DNA of 57,272 nucleotides from JASMTM01 sp046483075 (GTDB lineage: Bacteria; Thermotogota; Thermotogae; Petrotogales; Kosmotogaceae): contig JAWODV010000006.1 in the NCBI GenBank assembly GCA_046483075.1, forward strand, positions 1-57,272, given 5' to 3'. The translations under genes were made by a program, and so were the position numbers. The notes beneath the pieces were generated by a model. It was not told the DNA's origin. It did no database searches and saw nothing but the letters and a program-made list of their open reading frames with translations. Below, piece by piece: positions 16,964 through 25,374 of this stretch. The stretch's first letter is position 1, and every line of letters begins with the position of its first letter.

Positions 16964-17326
16964 TCAACGTCTTTTATCAACGTTTCTGGTTGCTACTAGA
17001 GAAGTTCCTTCTTCGTCAATATCTTCTGCAACTACATCACCTATTTTGACTGGCGCTTCTACCGAAATTTCTTTTATTCTCTCCATAATATCCACAATTT
17101 TTTCACGATCCACAGGTTTTGAACTTTTTACCGATACTAGGGGCAGTTCACCGTTGATAACCTTAACATTAGTTGGCAATGTTCTTTTAGGTCTTATTAT
17201 TTCGTTCATTGCGTATTCATAGCCTTTTTCGCAACGATTTCCTTCAATTACGATTTCTCCATCTTCATCGCTTACAAAGATCTTACAACCTACAGGACAC
17301 ACTGTACACGTAATATGACCTTTCAT
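16964..17326 (-). CDS. DUF1667 protein of the glycerol-3-phosphate oxidation operon
   Basis: This 120-aa protein starts MKGHITCTVCPVGCKIFV; the CxxCxxxC cluster plus the cysteine in GNRCEKGYEYA are the hallmarks of DUF1667. The family is nearly always encoded after GlpA-like and GlpB-like FAD proteins in anaerobes, including Thermotoga. The cysteines suggest an Fe-S or zinc site, and a role as electron-transfer subunit of the dehydrogenase complex is inferred from that. Its start codon overlaps the stop of the preceding FAD gene (ATGA, 17323-17326), supporting stoichiometric synthesis. It is the last gene of the operon; no clear terminator was seen before the tRNA-Asn promoter. Confidence 0.85.
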   Translation of the reverse strand: MKGHITCTVCPVGCKIFVSDEDGEIVIEGNRCEKGYEYAMNEIIRPKRTLPTNVKVINGELPLVSVKSSKPVDREKIVDIMERIKEISVEAPVKIGDVVAEDIDEEGTSLVATRNVDKRR

Positions 17327-18564
17327 GAAATCACTTCCACAGTTAGTTTATCTTTATCAAGTAACAACTCACTTAATTTATCTTTATTAACAGTCAGCTG
17401 CAGCATTTCACTGGGCACACCATATTTAAACTCTTTATTTATTCCCAGCCCATCAATAACTATCCTTCCTTCTTCTATTGGTTTGTCAACCCTCAGGTAA
17501 AGCCTTAAATGCTCATCAGAATTAATCATATTTGGAACAAGAATATTTACATTTTTCCCTCTCTTCAACTCCACCTGTTTCGTTTTGTTTAATTTACTAT
17601 CAGCATATTTGGCAGCATTTCTCCCAGCTATCCATCCTTCAGCTGCTACATAATCAACCAGATCAAAAATTGCAACATTGTTTCCTGCAGCAAATATTCC
17701 TGGGAAGATTGTTTCTCCCGTATTTGAAACAATGAAGCCTTTATTAATAGGGTCAAGTGCCTTTTCGTCTGCAAAATCTTCTACGTGAGGAATGAGTCCG
17801 GCAGAAAGAATAAGAGAATCGACTGTAATCCATTTCTCAGTCCTCGCGATGGGATTTAGAGAATCATCTACTTCAACCATTTTCACAGCTTCAAGACGCG
17901 GAAATCCCTTAACTTCAGTTATTGTATGAGACAGATAAAGAGGAATATTAAAATCTTCAAGGCACTGAACAACATTTCTTGTTAATCCTCCTGGATATGG
18001 GAGACGCTCAACCACTCCAACAACTTCCATTCCTTCCAGATAAAGTCTCCTTGCCATAATTAATCCTATATCTCCAGAACCCAAAATAAGTGCTCTTTTA
18101 CCTGGCAAATTATTCTCGAGATTTACAAATCTTTGCGCCAGTCCTGCAGGAAAAATTCCGGCAGGTCTATCACCTGGAATTAGTAGAGCGCCAAAGGGTC
18201 TTTCTCTTGCACCGGTAGTCAAAACAACCGACTTAGCTTTGATAGTATAAGCTCCTTTTGGTGAAAATATCTCGGCTACTTTTTCTTGAACATCGAGATT
18301 TCTTACATAAGATTCACAAATAACTTCAACGTTTTCATCGCTCATCTCCCCATGAAGACGTGTTGAGAACTCGGGACCTGTGAGCTCTTCATGGTAAAAT
18401 TGCACTCCAAAACCATGATGAATGCATTGATTTAAAACGCCCCCGGTATCATCTTCTCTTTCCAGCAAAGTGACATGCTTACTTTCTTTGGCAGCACTTA
18501 ATGATGCTGCCATTCCAGCAGCTCCACCACCAATTACAAGGACATCCGTTTCTTTGTTTTTCAT
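17323..18564 (-). CDS. FAD/NAD(P)-dependent oxidoreductase, second subunit of the GlpA-like complex
   Basis: This 413-aa flavoprotein has an N-terminal dinucleotide-binding motif VIGGGAAGMAAS with EREDDTGGVLNQCIHHG after it. A second Rossmann motif, ILGSGDIGLIMARRL (about residue 157), indicates a two-dinucleotide thioredoxin-reductase-like fold. TNTGETIFPGIFAAGN is the FAD-closing segment. It probably passes electrons between the GlpA-like subunit and NAD(P) or another acceptor. Both ends overlap neighbouring genes by four bases (ATGA), so the three genes are translated together. The exact acceptor cannot be deduced. Confidence 0.87.
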   Translation of the reverse strand: MKNKETDVLVIGGGAAGMAASLSAAKESKHVTLLEREDDTGGVLNQCIHHGFGVQFYHEELTGPEFSTRLHGEMSDENVEVICESYVRNLDVQEKVAEIFSPKGAYTIKAKSVVLTTGARERPFGALLIPGDRPAGIFPAGLAQRFVNLENNLPGKRALILGSGDIGLIMARRLYLEGMEVVGVVERLPYPGGLTRNVVQCLEDFNIPLYLSHTITEVKGFPRLEAVKMVEVDDSLNPIARTEKWITVDSLILSAGLIPHVEDFADEKALDPINKGFIVSNTGETIFPGIFAAGNNVAIFDLVDYVAAEGWIAGRNAAKYADSKLNKTKQVELKRGKNVNILVPNMINSDEHLRLYLRVDKPIEEGRIVIDGLGINKEFKYGVPSEMLQLTVNKDKLSELLLDKDKLTVEVIS

Positions 18565-20006
18565 TTCCTCACCTTCCCGTCCAGCATCTCACTTTTGTCC
18601 TCATTTTTCTTCACTTCCTCAAGGGGAATATTCAATTCTTCCGATATTATCTTCATTATTTTCCACGTGCAAAAACCGCCCTGGCATCTTCCAAATGTTG
18701 CTCTAGTTCTAAATTTCACATCATCGAGGGTTTCTGCTCCATTTCTGATGGCATCGCGAATTTCCTTTTCCGACACCTGATTGCACTGACATATTATTCT
18801 CCCATAGGAATTGTCCTCTTCTATCTTTTTCGAAGCGTCTTCAAAGGAAAGCTCTTTAATTCTCAATGCTGATGACACAATTTTTAAATCTTTCTTCTTA
18901 ACAAGACTTATACCCATTTTTTCTTCAATCAGGTATTCTATTACATAATCTGCTACCGCGGGTGCAGCTGTCAGACCAGGCGATCTCATACCACCAACGG
19001 TAATAAAATTTGTTTTTTCCGAAGCTGTTTTTATATAAAAATCTTTGTTTGGGGTTTCAGGTCTTAAACCAGCAAAGGTTTTTATAAACCACTTTGGTCT
19101 GGTTATTCTATTGATGAATTCCTCGCCAGCTTCTATCACTTCTTTTATTCCTGCTGCAGTTGTTCTTGTCTCTTCAGGTTTAAAACCGTCAATTATTTCA
19201 GAAGTCGGTCCGAGTAAAATTCCTCCATCTATGGTGGGAACAATCAGTTTTCCTTTACTCTTTTCACTTGGAAGTGGAAAGATTATGGTATTAACTAATT
19301 CGGAAGCAAGATGATCAAGAAGCAAATACTGCCCTTTTACAAGCATCACATCGGGTACTTCTACACCAAATATTTCTGCCACTTTATTAAAATATATTCC
19401 TGCTGCATTTAAGACAAGATCAACCTCAATTCTTTTGCCGGATGATAGAATAACCTCTTCAACTAACCTGTCCTTTGAGATTGAATCCACAACAGCATCT
19501 CCTGTAATTAATTTTGCTCCATTCTTTTCAGCTGCTGTAGCAGCTGAAACAGCAACCATCCATGGTTCAGATATTGCAGCGCTTTCACAATATAATGCTT
19601 TTTTAAATTTTTTATTTAAATAAGGTTCTATACAAAATAGTTTATCCTGGTCAATAATTGATAATCCTTCAACGCCATTTTTTATCCCTCTACTTAGTAA
19701 TTCATTAAGCTTTTCTTCGCTTTTTGACGTGTCGTCAGAGACAACAACTGATCCTATTCGATTAACAGGTATTGAAAGCTCTTTCGACAAAACATCGTAT
19801 CTTTTGTTCCCATTGGCACACAATTCCGCTCTCAATGAACCAGGTGGATCATCATATCCTCCATGAATTATAGCCGAGTTAGCCTTGGTCACACCCTGAC
19901 CAAAATCTTTGTTCTTTTCTATAAGAAAAAGCTCCAAATCATATTTCGATAATTCATAGGCCAACAAAGATCCTACAATCCCTCCACCAATGACTGCTAC
20001 TTTCAT
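18561..20006 (-). CDS. GlpA-like FAD-dependent glycerol-3-phosphate dehydrogenase with [2Fe-2S] BFD domain
   Basis: This 481-aa protein is a DAO-type flavoprotein. The FAD motif is VAVIGGGIVGSLLAYEL at the N-terminus, with SAIIHGGYDDPPGS and VGGMRSPGLTAAPA further on. A C-terminal BFD-like [2Fe-2S] domain reads CQCNQVSEKEI and TRATFGRCQGGFC. This architecture matches anaerobic GlpA, which oxidises glycerol 3-phosphate to dihydroxyacetone phosphate, and genetic linkage to glpP supports that substrate. The ATG at 20006 has GGAGGT 5 nt upstream. The leader in front contains an intrinsic terminator immediately before the ribosome site, so expression should depend on antitermination. Confidence 0.87.
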   Translation of the reverse strand: MKVAVIGGGIVGSLLAYELSKYDLELFLIEKNKDFGQGVTKANSAIIHGGYDDPPGSLRAELCANGNKRYDVLSKELSIPVNRIGSVVVSDDTSKSEEKLNELLSRGIKNGVEGLSIIDQDKLFCIEPYLNKKFKKALYCESAAISEPWMVAVSAATAAEKNGAKLITGDAVVDSISKDRLVEEVILSSGKRIEVDLVLNAAGIYFNKVAEIFGVEVPDVMLVKGQYLLLDHLASELVNTIIFPLPSEKSKGKLIVPTIDGGILLGPTSEIIDGFKPEETRTTAAGIKEVIEAGEEFINRITRPKWFIKTFAGLRPETPNKDFYIKTASEKTNFITVGGMRSPGLTAAPAVADYVIEYLIEEKMGISLVKKKDLKIVSSALRIKELSFEDASKKIEEDNSYGRIICQCNQVSEKEIRDAIRNGAETLDDVKFRTRATFGRCQGGFCTWKIMKIISEELNIPLEEVKKNEDKSEMLDGKVRK

Positions 20007-20020
20007 AACTTACCTCCTAC

Positions 20021-20052
20021 AAAAAAACCACGCCCTTGTAGGGCGTGGTTTT
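20021..20052 (-). terminator. Leader terminator (attenuator) of the GlpA-like operon
   Basis: On the minus strand the leader forms a 12-bp stem, AAAACCACGCCC with GGGCGTGGTTTT, with a 5-nt loop and a run of seven T residues. It ends directly before the ribosome site of the GlpA-like gene. Placed in front of the operon rather than behind it, this is an attenuator, and the adjacent gene encodes the GlpP-type antiterminator. Confidence 0.9.
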
Positions 20053-20070
20053 CTCATCATCTCTACCACG
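20044..20070 (-). promoter_or_regulatory. Competing antiterminator hairpin, probable GlpP target
   Basis: CGTGGT in the leader (minus strand, 20070-20065) is complementary to ACCACG (20049-20044), the ascending arm of the leader terminator, with a 15-nt loop. This pairing and the terminator stem exclude each other. Stabilisation of it by GlpP with glycerol 3-phosphate would allow readthrough; the protein's binding site itself is inferred. Confidence 0.6.
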
Positions 20071-20082
20071 AACTCTGTTATT

Positions 20083-20091
20083 ATTATACCA
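20083..20091 (-). promoter_or_regulatory. Extended -10 promoter of the GlpA-like operon
   Basis: TGGTATAAT (minus strand, 20091 to 20083) is a perfect extended -10 element. The -35 region is weak, as is common with extended -10 promoters. Transcription would start near 20076, producing a leader of about 70 nt that contains both the antiterminator and terminator arms. Confidence 0.7.
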
Positions 20092-20129
20092 TAACGATAG
20101 TTTCATAATTACAGCAGGGAGTGATATAA

Positions 20130-20669
20130 GTGCTAAATGGAATAATTGCAGCATTGTGGGAAAGTAGCGTAAAACCTGAAGAAGTGGACACTAAAACGGT
20201 ATTTTTTTTAAATGGTAGTATTACCGGACTTCCAGAAAGGATTAAACTTTTCCATAACCATAATAAAAAGGTGCTAGTTGATATTGATTTTATATCTGGT
20301 TTAAGATCAGATAGGGCTGGAATACACTTTTTGAAAGAAATCGGTGTAGATGGCATAATAACAGCAAAATTAAAGGTTAGGAATATTGCTTATTCAATGG
20401 GAGTAACGTCTATACTCCGCTTTTTTGCTCTGGATTCAAGAGCTGTAGACAGAGGAATTGAACAAATAGAAAGCAACAAAATTGATATTGTTGAAATACT
20501 TCCCGGAATAATCTCCAAAAAGGTAGCTCCAAAACTACGTTACTTCATTCCTGAAATAAAAATTGTAGCAGCTGGACTTATAAACGAAATTGATGAAATT
20601 GAAGAATTAAGAGAACATGTTAATGCTATTTCAACCAGTCGAAGGGATTTGTGGAATTATAAATGGTAA
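20130..20669 (+). CDS. glpP: Glycerol-3-phosphate-responsive antiterminator GlpP
   Basis: This 179-aa protein belongs to the GlpP family of mRNA-binding antiterminators. Family features visible are VFFLNGSITGLPERI, VDIDFISGLRSDRAGIHFLK, DGIITAK and the C-terminal AAGLINEIDEIEEL. In Bacillus subtilis GlpP with glycerol 3-phosphate prevents termination in the leader of glp genes. It starts with GTG at 20130, with GGGAGTGAT upstream. It is divergent from the GlpA-like operon, whose leader carries a terminator and an alternative hairpin, making that operon its obvious target. Glycerol kinase and facilitator genes are not in the window. Confidence 0.93.
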   Translation: MLNGIIAALWESSVKPEEVDTKTVFFLNGSITGLPERIKLFHNHNKKVLVDIDFISGLRSDRAGIHFLKEIGVDGIITAKLKVRNIAYSMGVTSILRFFALDSRAVDRGIEQIESNKIDIVEILPGIISKKVAPKLRYFIPEIKIVAAGLINEIDEIEELREHVNAISTSRRDLWNYKW

Positions 20670-20671
20670 AA

Positions 20672-20696
20672 AAAAGGCGGGGATTACCCGCCTTTT
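20672..20696. terminator. Bidirectional terminator between glpP and the first giant repeat-protein gene
   Basis: A 6-bp GC core GGCGGG (20676-20681) with CCCGCC (20687-20692) is flanked by A and T runs that extend the stem to AAAA/TTTT. It serves glpP on the plus strand and, by symmetry, the convergent gene ending at 20713. Confidence 0.85.
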
Positions 20697-20712
20697 AAAA
20701 GCCAAATAAATT

Positions 20713-23700
20713 TTACTTCTTTGGATTAAGTGGATTACTGATATCTACGTGTATTACATCTGTTTCTGTTACAACAACAATGTGGTTTTCACCAACAACA
20801 ATTTGGTTTACGTTACCTGAGATATCCACTTCATTGACAACCTCAGGTTCTGAAGGAATGCTAATGTCAATAGCTGAAATTCCTGAATCGGTTAGTGCAA
20901 AAAGCACATTCCCTTTCACGATTGTTTCAGAACCCAGGTAGTAATCATCAATTGGTTTTCTATTGAGACTATCCAGATCAATGACATATAATCCACCATC
21001 AGATCCGGATTGTCCATAATACAGTATGCGATTTCTCAATGATACTGCGCTTACAATACCTGTTCCAAAAATGTTTTCGTCTTCGAAAACTACTTCTTCA
21101 TATGTACCATCATTCTGTCTTGTCAATACTTTAATTCCTGAAAGTACCTCTGCAATTGCTATGGTTCTAAGGTCTCTAGAAATTGTCATATCAATTGGAA
21201 CAATCCAGGAACGATAAATCCTGTCAACCTGTCCGGGTAATCCGTCGATCAACTGTACTCGGTAAATCTCGCAGAGATTATGGGAATCGAGGATATACAA
21301 TGCCTCACCCTTCTTTATAAAGTCCACAGGAGAAACATTTGTTTTGTATTTCATAGTCTCTTCTGCTTCAATACCTGTTAGTCCGATACTATAGGTATTC
21401 AATTCTCCATTCTCTGTCAGACTAAAGATAAGTTCTCCAGACATAATCGGTGCAATATCATTTCTTAGTTGATTAATTGTTGTATTGATTATTACAGGTT
21501 GATTTTCATTTTCGACAAAAATGGCTAACTTAAGCCCATTGTCAATCACATAAGGAATTCTATCTGTTACTGTTACTGTAGTAAATGAATACGTTTCACT
21601 TTCCACCAACCTACCCTGTGGATCCTCTGCTACCACTTTCCAATAGTATGTTGTATTGCCTTCAAGGATACCGTCAAATTCATATTCATAGGTATTCTTA
21701 GGTGTTGTAGTAACTACGGTCATGTCATCAGGGCTTTCACCAAGATAGATTAAGAAGTTCAAAGGATCGCCTTCCGCATCTTCACAGTCCCATTTCAGCG
21801 TAGGGTTAATCCCAACCTTTTCTTTGCCATCTTCAGGACCGAGCAATCTTGGGGGTTCTGGTGGTTTATTTCCAGTTCTAAAGGACCATATTTCACTTGT
21901 AGCGCTGTCTTTTTGGTCTGTTACCTTTACATACCAGTAATAAGTTGTGTCTCCGTTGTAATCCTCGAAATTATATTCACTCTCCGTAACAGAAGTCAAT
22001 TTTTGCTCCATGTCTTCTTCCTTGGTATCAAGGAATAGATCATAATACAGGGCATCATTGTCAGCATCATTACCTTCCCATTTAATGGCAATACTATCAA
22101 CGTCTACTCCTGTAGCATTATTTGCAGGTTCTATTAACTCAACAGTTGGAGGATTATTGATTGTGGCGAATTCCCATTTTGGAGAAGTTGCCTCATTTTC
22201 ATAATTATCCCTGGATACCACGTACCATGTATAGCGTTTATTGGTTTCAAGCTCAAACTCATCTGTCAGAGTTGCAGCAGGAGTTGTTAAGCCACTGAAT
22301 ACCGATTCAACTCTATCAGTAAGATAAACGTCAAAATAAAGCTCCTCACTATCAGGGTCTTTATATGACCATTGAAGAACAACGTTATCAGTTTCGATGT
22401 TCTCAGATTTATCTGCAGGTATTGGATTTAAGAATTCGGTTTTTATGTCAGTCATATAGAATTTTACAGCTTTGCCAAAACGCTGTTCTCCGTTTTCTTC
22501 TATCACAATGCGCCAGTAATAATGTCTGTTACCCAGTAATCGTTCTTCAATAGAATATGCGCTCTCTTCGTCAAATTTTACCTCATCAATCATTTCACCA
22601 TTTTGATCATAAAGTCTGAATATATATGACTCCTCTTCTACCGGATCTTTAATTGCCCAGTCAAATACTTTATCAGAGTAAAGTTCTTCTGACGCAGGCC
22701 TGTTATATGCTATTTCATCAGTAGCCGCAATAACGTTCAAATGTGTATCCATTTCTGCCTTTGCACCAGTTTCATCTTCTGCTACCATCCAGAAATAATA
22801 CCATTTATTTGGTTCAAGTTCGCCAGTGTAAGTGTAATTCGTTATATTAGTACCTGACTTCGCCGGTTCTACATCTGCAGGTGGTCTTTGATCGCTAAAG
22901 TAAACTTCAACATTTACATCTTCACCTTCAGGATCCTCTACTTCCCAATTAAATTCAAGAGGGGTCGAAGCACCGTATCGTTTCATTGTTAAAAGTTTTT
23001 CTGATGGGAACGTGATAATTGGCGCTGCGTTTCCTGTGTTAAAAGACCTTTTTTCGCTTTCAGCTTTTTTGCCCGAAAGGTCTTCGACGACTATCCACCA
23101 TTGATATTCAGTATTTGGCTCAAGGGGAACGCCTATTGTTGCTACCTCTTCAGTTCCTCCTGCGTTTCGCAATCCAAGATCATAAACCTCAGGTTCGTCT
23201 TCTCCTTCTTTTACTAAGAAAATCCATGTGTTAAGTGTGGGATCATCTTCATCAAAGGCTTCCCAGCTAAACTCTGTATCAACCGTTTCTACTTCTGCAA
23301 GATCATCTTCAGGTCTTACTAATTCGGGAACCTCTGGCGGTATATCAAATGTCTTGAATTTCCACGAGGCTGTAGTTTCTGATTTATCGTCGCTAGCTGT
23401 AATTTTCCAGTAATATTCTTTGTTTGTATCAAGCACAACATTTGTGAGCGTAGAAACATATGTCGGATCTTCAAAATCATAATCTGTTGAAGTCGCGATG
23501 ATACTATCAAATTCGGAATCTTCTGCCAGTTCAAGAACGAAGTTTAAATCATCATTGTCAGGATCAGAGGCAAACCATTTAAATACAGGTGAGCGGTATG
23601 GTGTGACATCTGTTGCATCTTCTTCAGGAGATACAGCTATTGGTTCATCAGGCGGTGTATTACCTGTTGTAAATGACCATACATCTGATTTTTCTTCTGC

Positions 23701-25299
23701 GCCTTTATCATCTTTTGCCTCGACATACCATTTATATGTTGTTAACGATTCAAGACTTTCCACTTCATAATATTGTTCTGAAACCTGTTTTGCAATTTCT
23801 GTACCTTCTGGAGGAATTAATACAAAGGTGAACTCGACCTCGTCACCTTCTCTGTCGTAAGCCTCCCAATCGAATCTTAAGTTTCTTGTGATAGTGTTTT
23901 GGCTTTCGTTATCTGGTGATAACAACGTAATCTCGGGTGCGGTGTTACCTGTAACCAGAGAAGCCTCTTCAGAAACTTTTCCTCCAAAATTATCCCTGGC
24001 TTCTATTCTGAAAGCATATTCTGTAGAACTTTCAGGTTCTACCAGTGTATATGAAGTGTCCGTAATATCTGTGGCGAGGACCGTTTCGGCTTCGTCTGCT
24101 TTTTTCATGTAAACATCAAAAAATACCTCATCTCCGTCAGTATCTGTGGCCTGCCAGGTTATAACAATACTATAATCCTCTTCTACTACTTCATTTATAG
24201 ATAATTCAGGTGCAGTATTCTTTGTCGCAAACAGCTTTTTCTCACTTTCGCTGGTGTTACCTGAATCAACATTAGTAGCCTTCACATACCAGACATAGTT
24301 CGTATGACCCTTAAGTGTATCATCGATAAACTCTACAGATCCTTTATCTTCTTCTGGATAATTAACTCTAATCGATCCCGCACGATCAAGAGAACCCTCT
24401 TCTTCACCAACATACACTTCATATATCACAGGCCAATAATATTCACCAAAAGTTAGTTCCCATTCAAAATTCACTGGAATCTCGACACCTGTGGCGTTAT
24501 CTTCAGGTGAGATTAATGAAACATCAAGAGGCGGAATAACTTCTGTAATAAAAGATTTTGTATTGGATTCACTGGTAAGATTTTCAGGATCAGTAGCTCT
24601 AACTTTCCAATAGTAGTTAGTATCAGGATCAAGCACTCCATTTAATAGTTCATTTGTTACTAGAAGATTTGTTTTTTCTATATTCTCTGCAATAATATTT
24701 GAACTACCAAGATTCCTGCTCTTCCCAAGAAATACATCATACTTTACGGAATCGCCATCAGGATCAACTGCTTCCTCCCATTCAAGATTAAAACCCACCA
24801 TTGCAACGTCTGTTTCATTATCCTGTGGTTTTAAAAGAACAGGCTTTTCCGGTGCAGAATTCTTAAGAGTAAAACTCCAAACATCACTTTCATCAGATTT
24901 TTCTGCATCATTGTAAACCTTTACCTTCCAGTAGTAAGTTTCATGAGATTCTGCTGGTAACTCATAGTTAAACTTGAAAATATTTTCGGCTTCAGCTGTT
25001 GACTCTCCCTGAATCCTGGTTTCAATGGTTTCAAGAGAATCTTCACTATTTCCTGCCCAGATATCAGCATATAAATCATCTCTTGGTCTATCATATTCAA
25101 CTTCCCAATATAACTCTACATTTTTCGAATAAGTTATCTGTGAAGCATTGTTTGGCCTAGGGGAATTAGCTGAAATAACTATTTCAGGTTCAGGTTTTGG
25201 CCATAATAATATTGTGAGTACAATACCCACCACAACAATAGCTGCTATCATGAGCAGCAGTACATAATTCATTCCTGTTTTTCGACTGGATTTGTGCAC
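20713..25299 (-). CDS. Giant membrane-anchored protein with about 12 fibronectin-III-like repeats and a C-terminal beta-propeller-like region
   Basis: This 1528-aa protein has a short basic N-terminus and one membrane helix (about residues 10-32), then an extracytoplasmic part. About twelve modules of roughly 100 residues follow. Each has a late strand of the type TYYWKVxAxD, a SxxWSFxT ending and an NxPP linker, with DxDGDxVxYDVYxG acidic segments that could bind calcium. The last 285 residues have no such modules. They contain repeated hydrophobic strands with VIDLDSLN, AIDISIPSEPEVV and VDISNPLNPKK, which recall LVIVD-type propeller blades. It starts with GTG at 25299, 6 nt after GAGGAGGG. 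A structural or adhesive role at the toga or cell surface is inference. Confidence 0.82.
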   Translation of the reverse strand: MHKSSRKTGMNYVLLLMIAAIVVVGIVLTILLWPKPEPEIVISANSPRPNNASQITYSKNVELYWEVEYDRPRDDLYADIWAGNSEDSLETIETRIQGESTAEAENIFKFNYELPAESHETYYWKVKVYNDAEKSDESDVWSFTLKNSAPEKPVLLKPQDNETDVAMVGFNLEWEEAVDPDGDSVKYDVFLGKSRNLGSSNIIAENIEKTNLLVTNELLNGVLDPDTNYYWKVRATDPENLTSESNTKSFITEVIPPLDVSLISPEDNATGVEIPVNFEWELTFGEYYWPVIYEVYVGEEEGSLDRAGSIRVNYPEEDKGSVEFIDDTLKGHTNYVWYVKATNVDSGNTSESEKKLFATKNTAPELSINEVVEEDYSIVITWQATDTDGDEVFFDVYMKKADEAETVLATDITDTSYTLVEPESSTEYAFRIEARDNFGGKVSEEASLVTGNTAPEITLLSPDNESQNTITRNLRFDWEAYDREGDEVEFTFVLIPPEGTEIAKQVSEQYYEVESLESLTTYKWYVEAKDDKGAEEKSDVWSFTTGNTPPDEPIAVSPEEDATDVTPYRSPVFKWFASDPDNDDLNFVLELAEDSEFDSIIATSTDYDFEDPTYVSTLTNVVLDTNKEYYWKITASDDKSETTASWKFKTFDIPPEVPELVRPEDDLAEVETVDTEFSWEAFDEDDPTLNTWIFLVKEGEDEPEVYDLGLRNAGGTEEVATIGVPLEPNTEYQWWIVVEDLSGKKAESEKRSFNTGNAAPIITFPSEKLLTMKRYGASTPLEFNWEVEDPEGEDVNVEVYFSDQRPPADVEPAKSGTNITNYTYTGELEPNKWYYFWMVAEDETGAKAEMDTHLNVIAATDEIAYNRPASEELYSDKVFDWAIKDPVEEESYIFRLYDQNGEMIDEVKFDEESAYSIEERLLGNRHYYWRIVIEENGEQRFGKAVKFYMTDIKTEFLNPIPADKSENIETDNVVLQWSYKDPDSEELYFDVYLTDRVESVFSGLTTPAATLTDEFELETNKRYTWYVVSRDNYENEATSPKWEFATINNPPTVELIEPANNATGVDVDSIAIKWEGNDADNDALYYDLFLDTKEEDMEQKLTSVTESEYNFEDYNGDTTYYWYVKVTDQKDSATSEIWSFRTGNKPPEPPRLLGPEDGKEKVGINPTLKWDCEDAEGDPLNFLIYLGESPDDMTVVTTTPKNTYEYEFDGILEGNTTYYWKVVAEDPQGRLVESETYSFTTVTVTDRIPYVIDNGLKLAIFVENENQPVIINTTINQLRNDIAPIMSGELIFSLTENGELNTYSIGLTGIEAEETMKYKTNVSPVDFIKKGEALYILDSHNLCEIYRVQLIDGLPGQVDRIYRSWIVPIDMTISRDLRTIAIAEVLSGIKVLTRQNDGTYEEVVFEDENIFGTGIVSAVSLRNRILYYGQSGSDGGLYVIDLDSLNRKPIDDYYLGSETIVKGNVLFALTDSGISAIDISIPSEPEVVNEVDISGNVNQIVVGENHIVVVTETDVIHVDISNPLNPKK

Positions 25300-25345
25300 G
25301 TAAATCCCTCCTCAGACTCAGAATACTCTTGCGAGCTTTGTTTCT

Positions 25346-25374
25346 ATTATATATTAAATAGATATGCCTTGTAA
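25346..25374 (-). promoter_or_regulatory. Promoter of the first giant repeat-protein gene
   Basis: TTACAA (25374-25369, minus strand) and TATAAT (25351-25346) are separated by 17 nt. The -35 box lies inside the last codons of the upstream metallophosphoesterase gene, so the giant gene has its own promoter despite the short gap. Confidence 0.75.
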
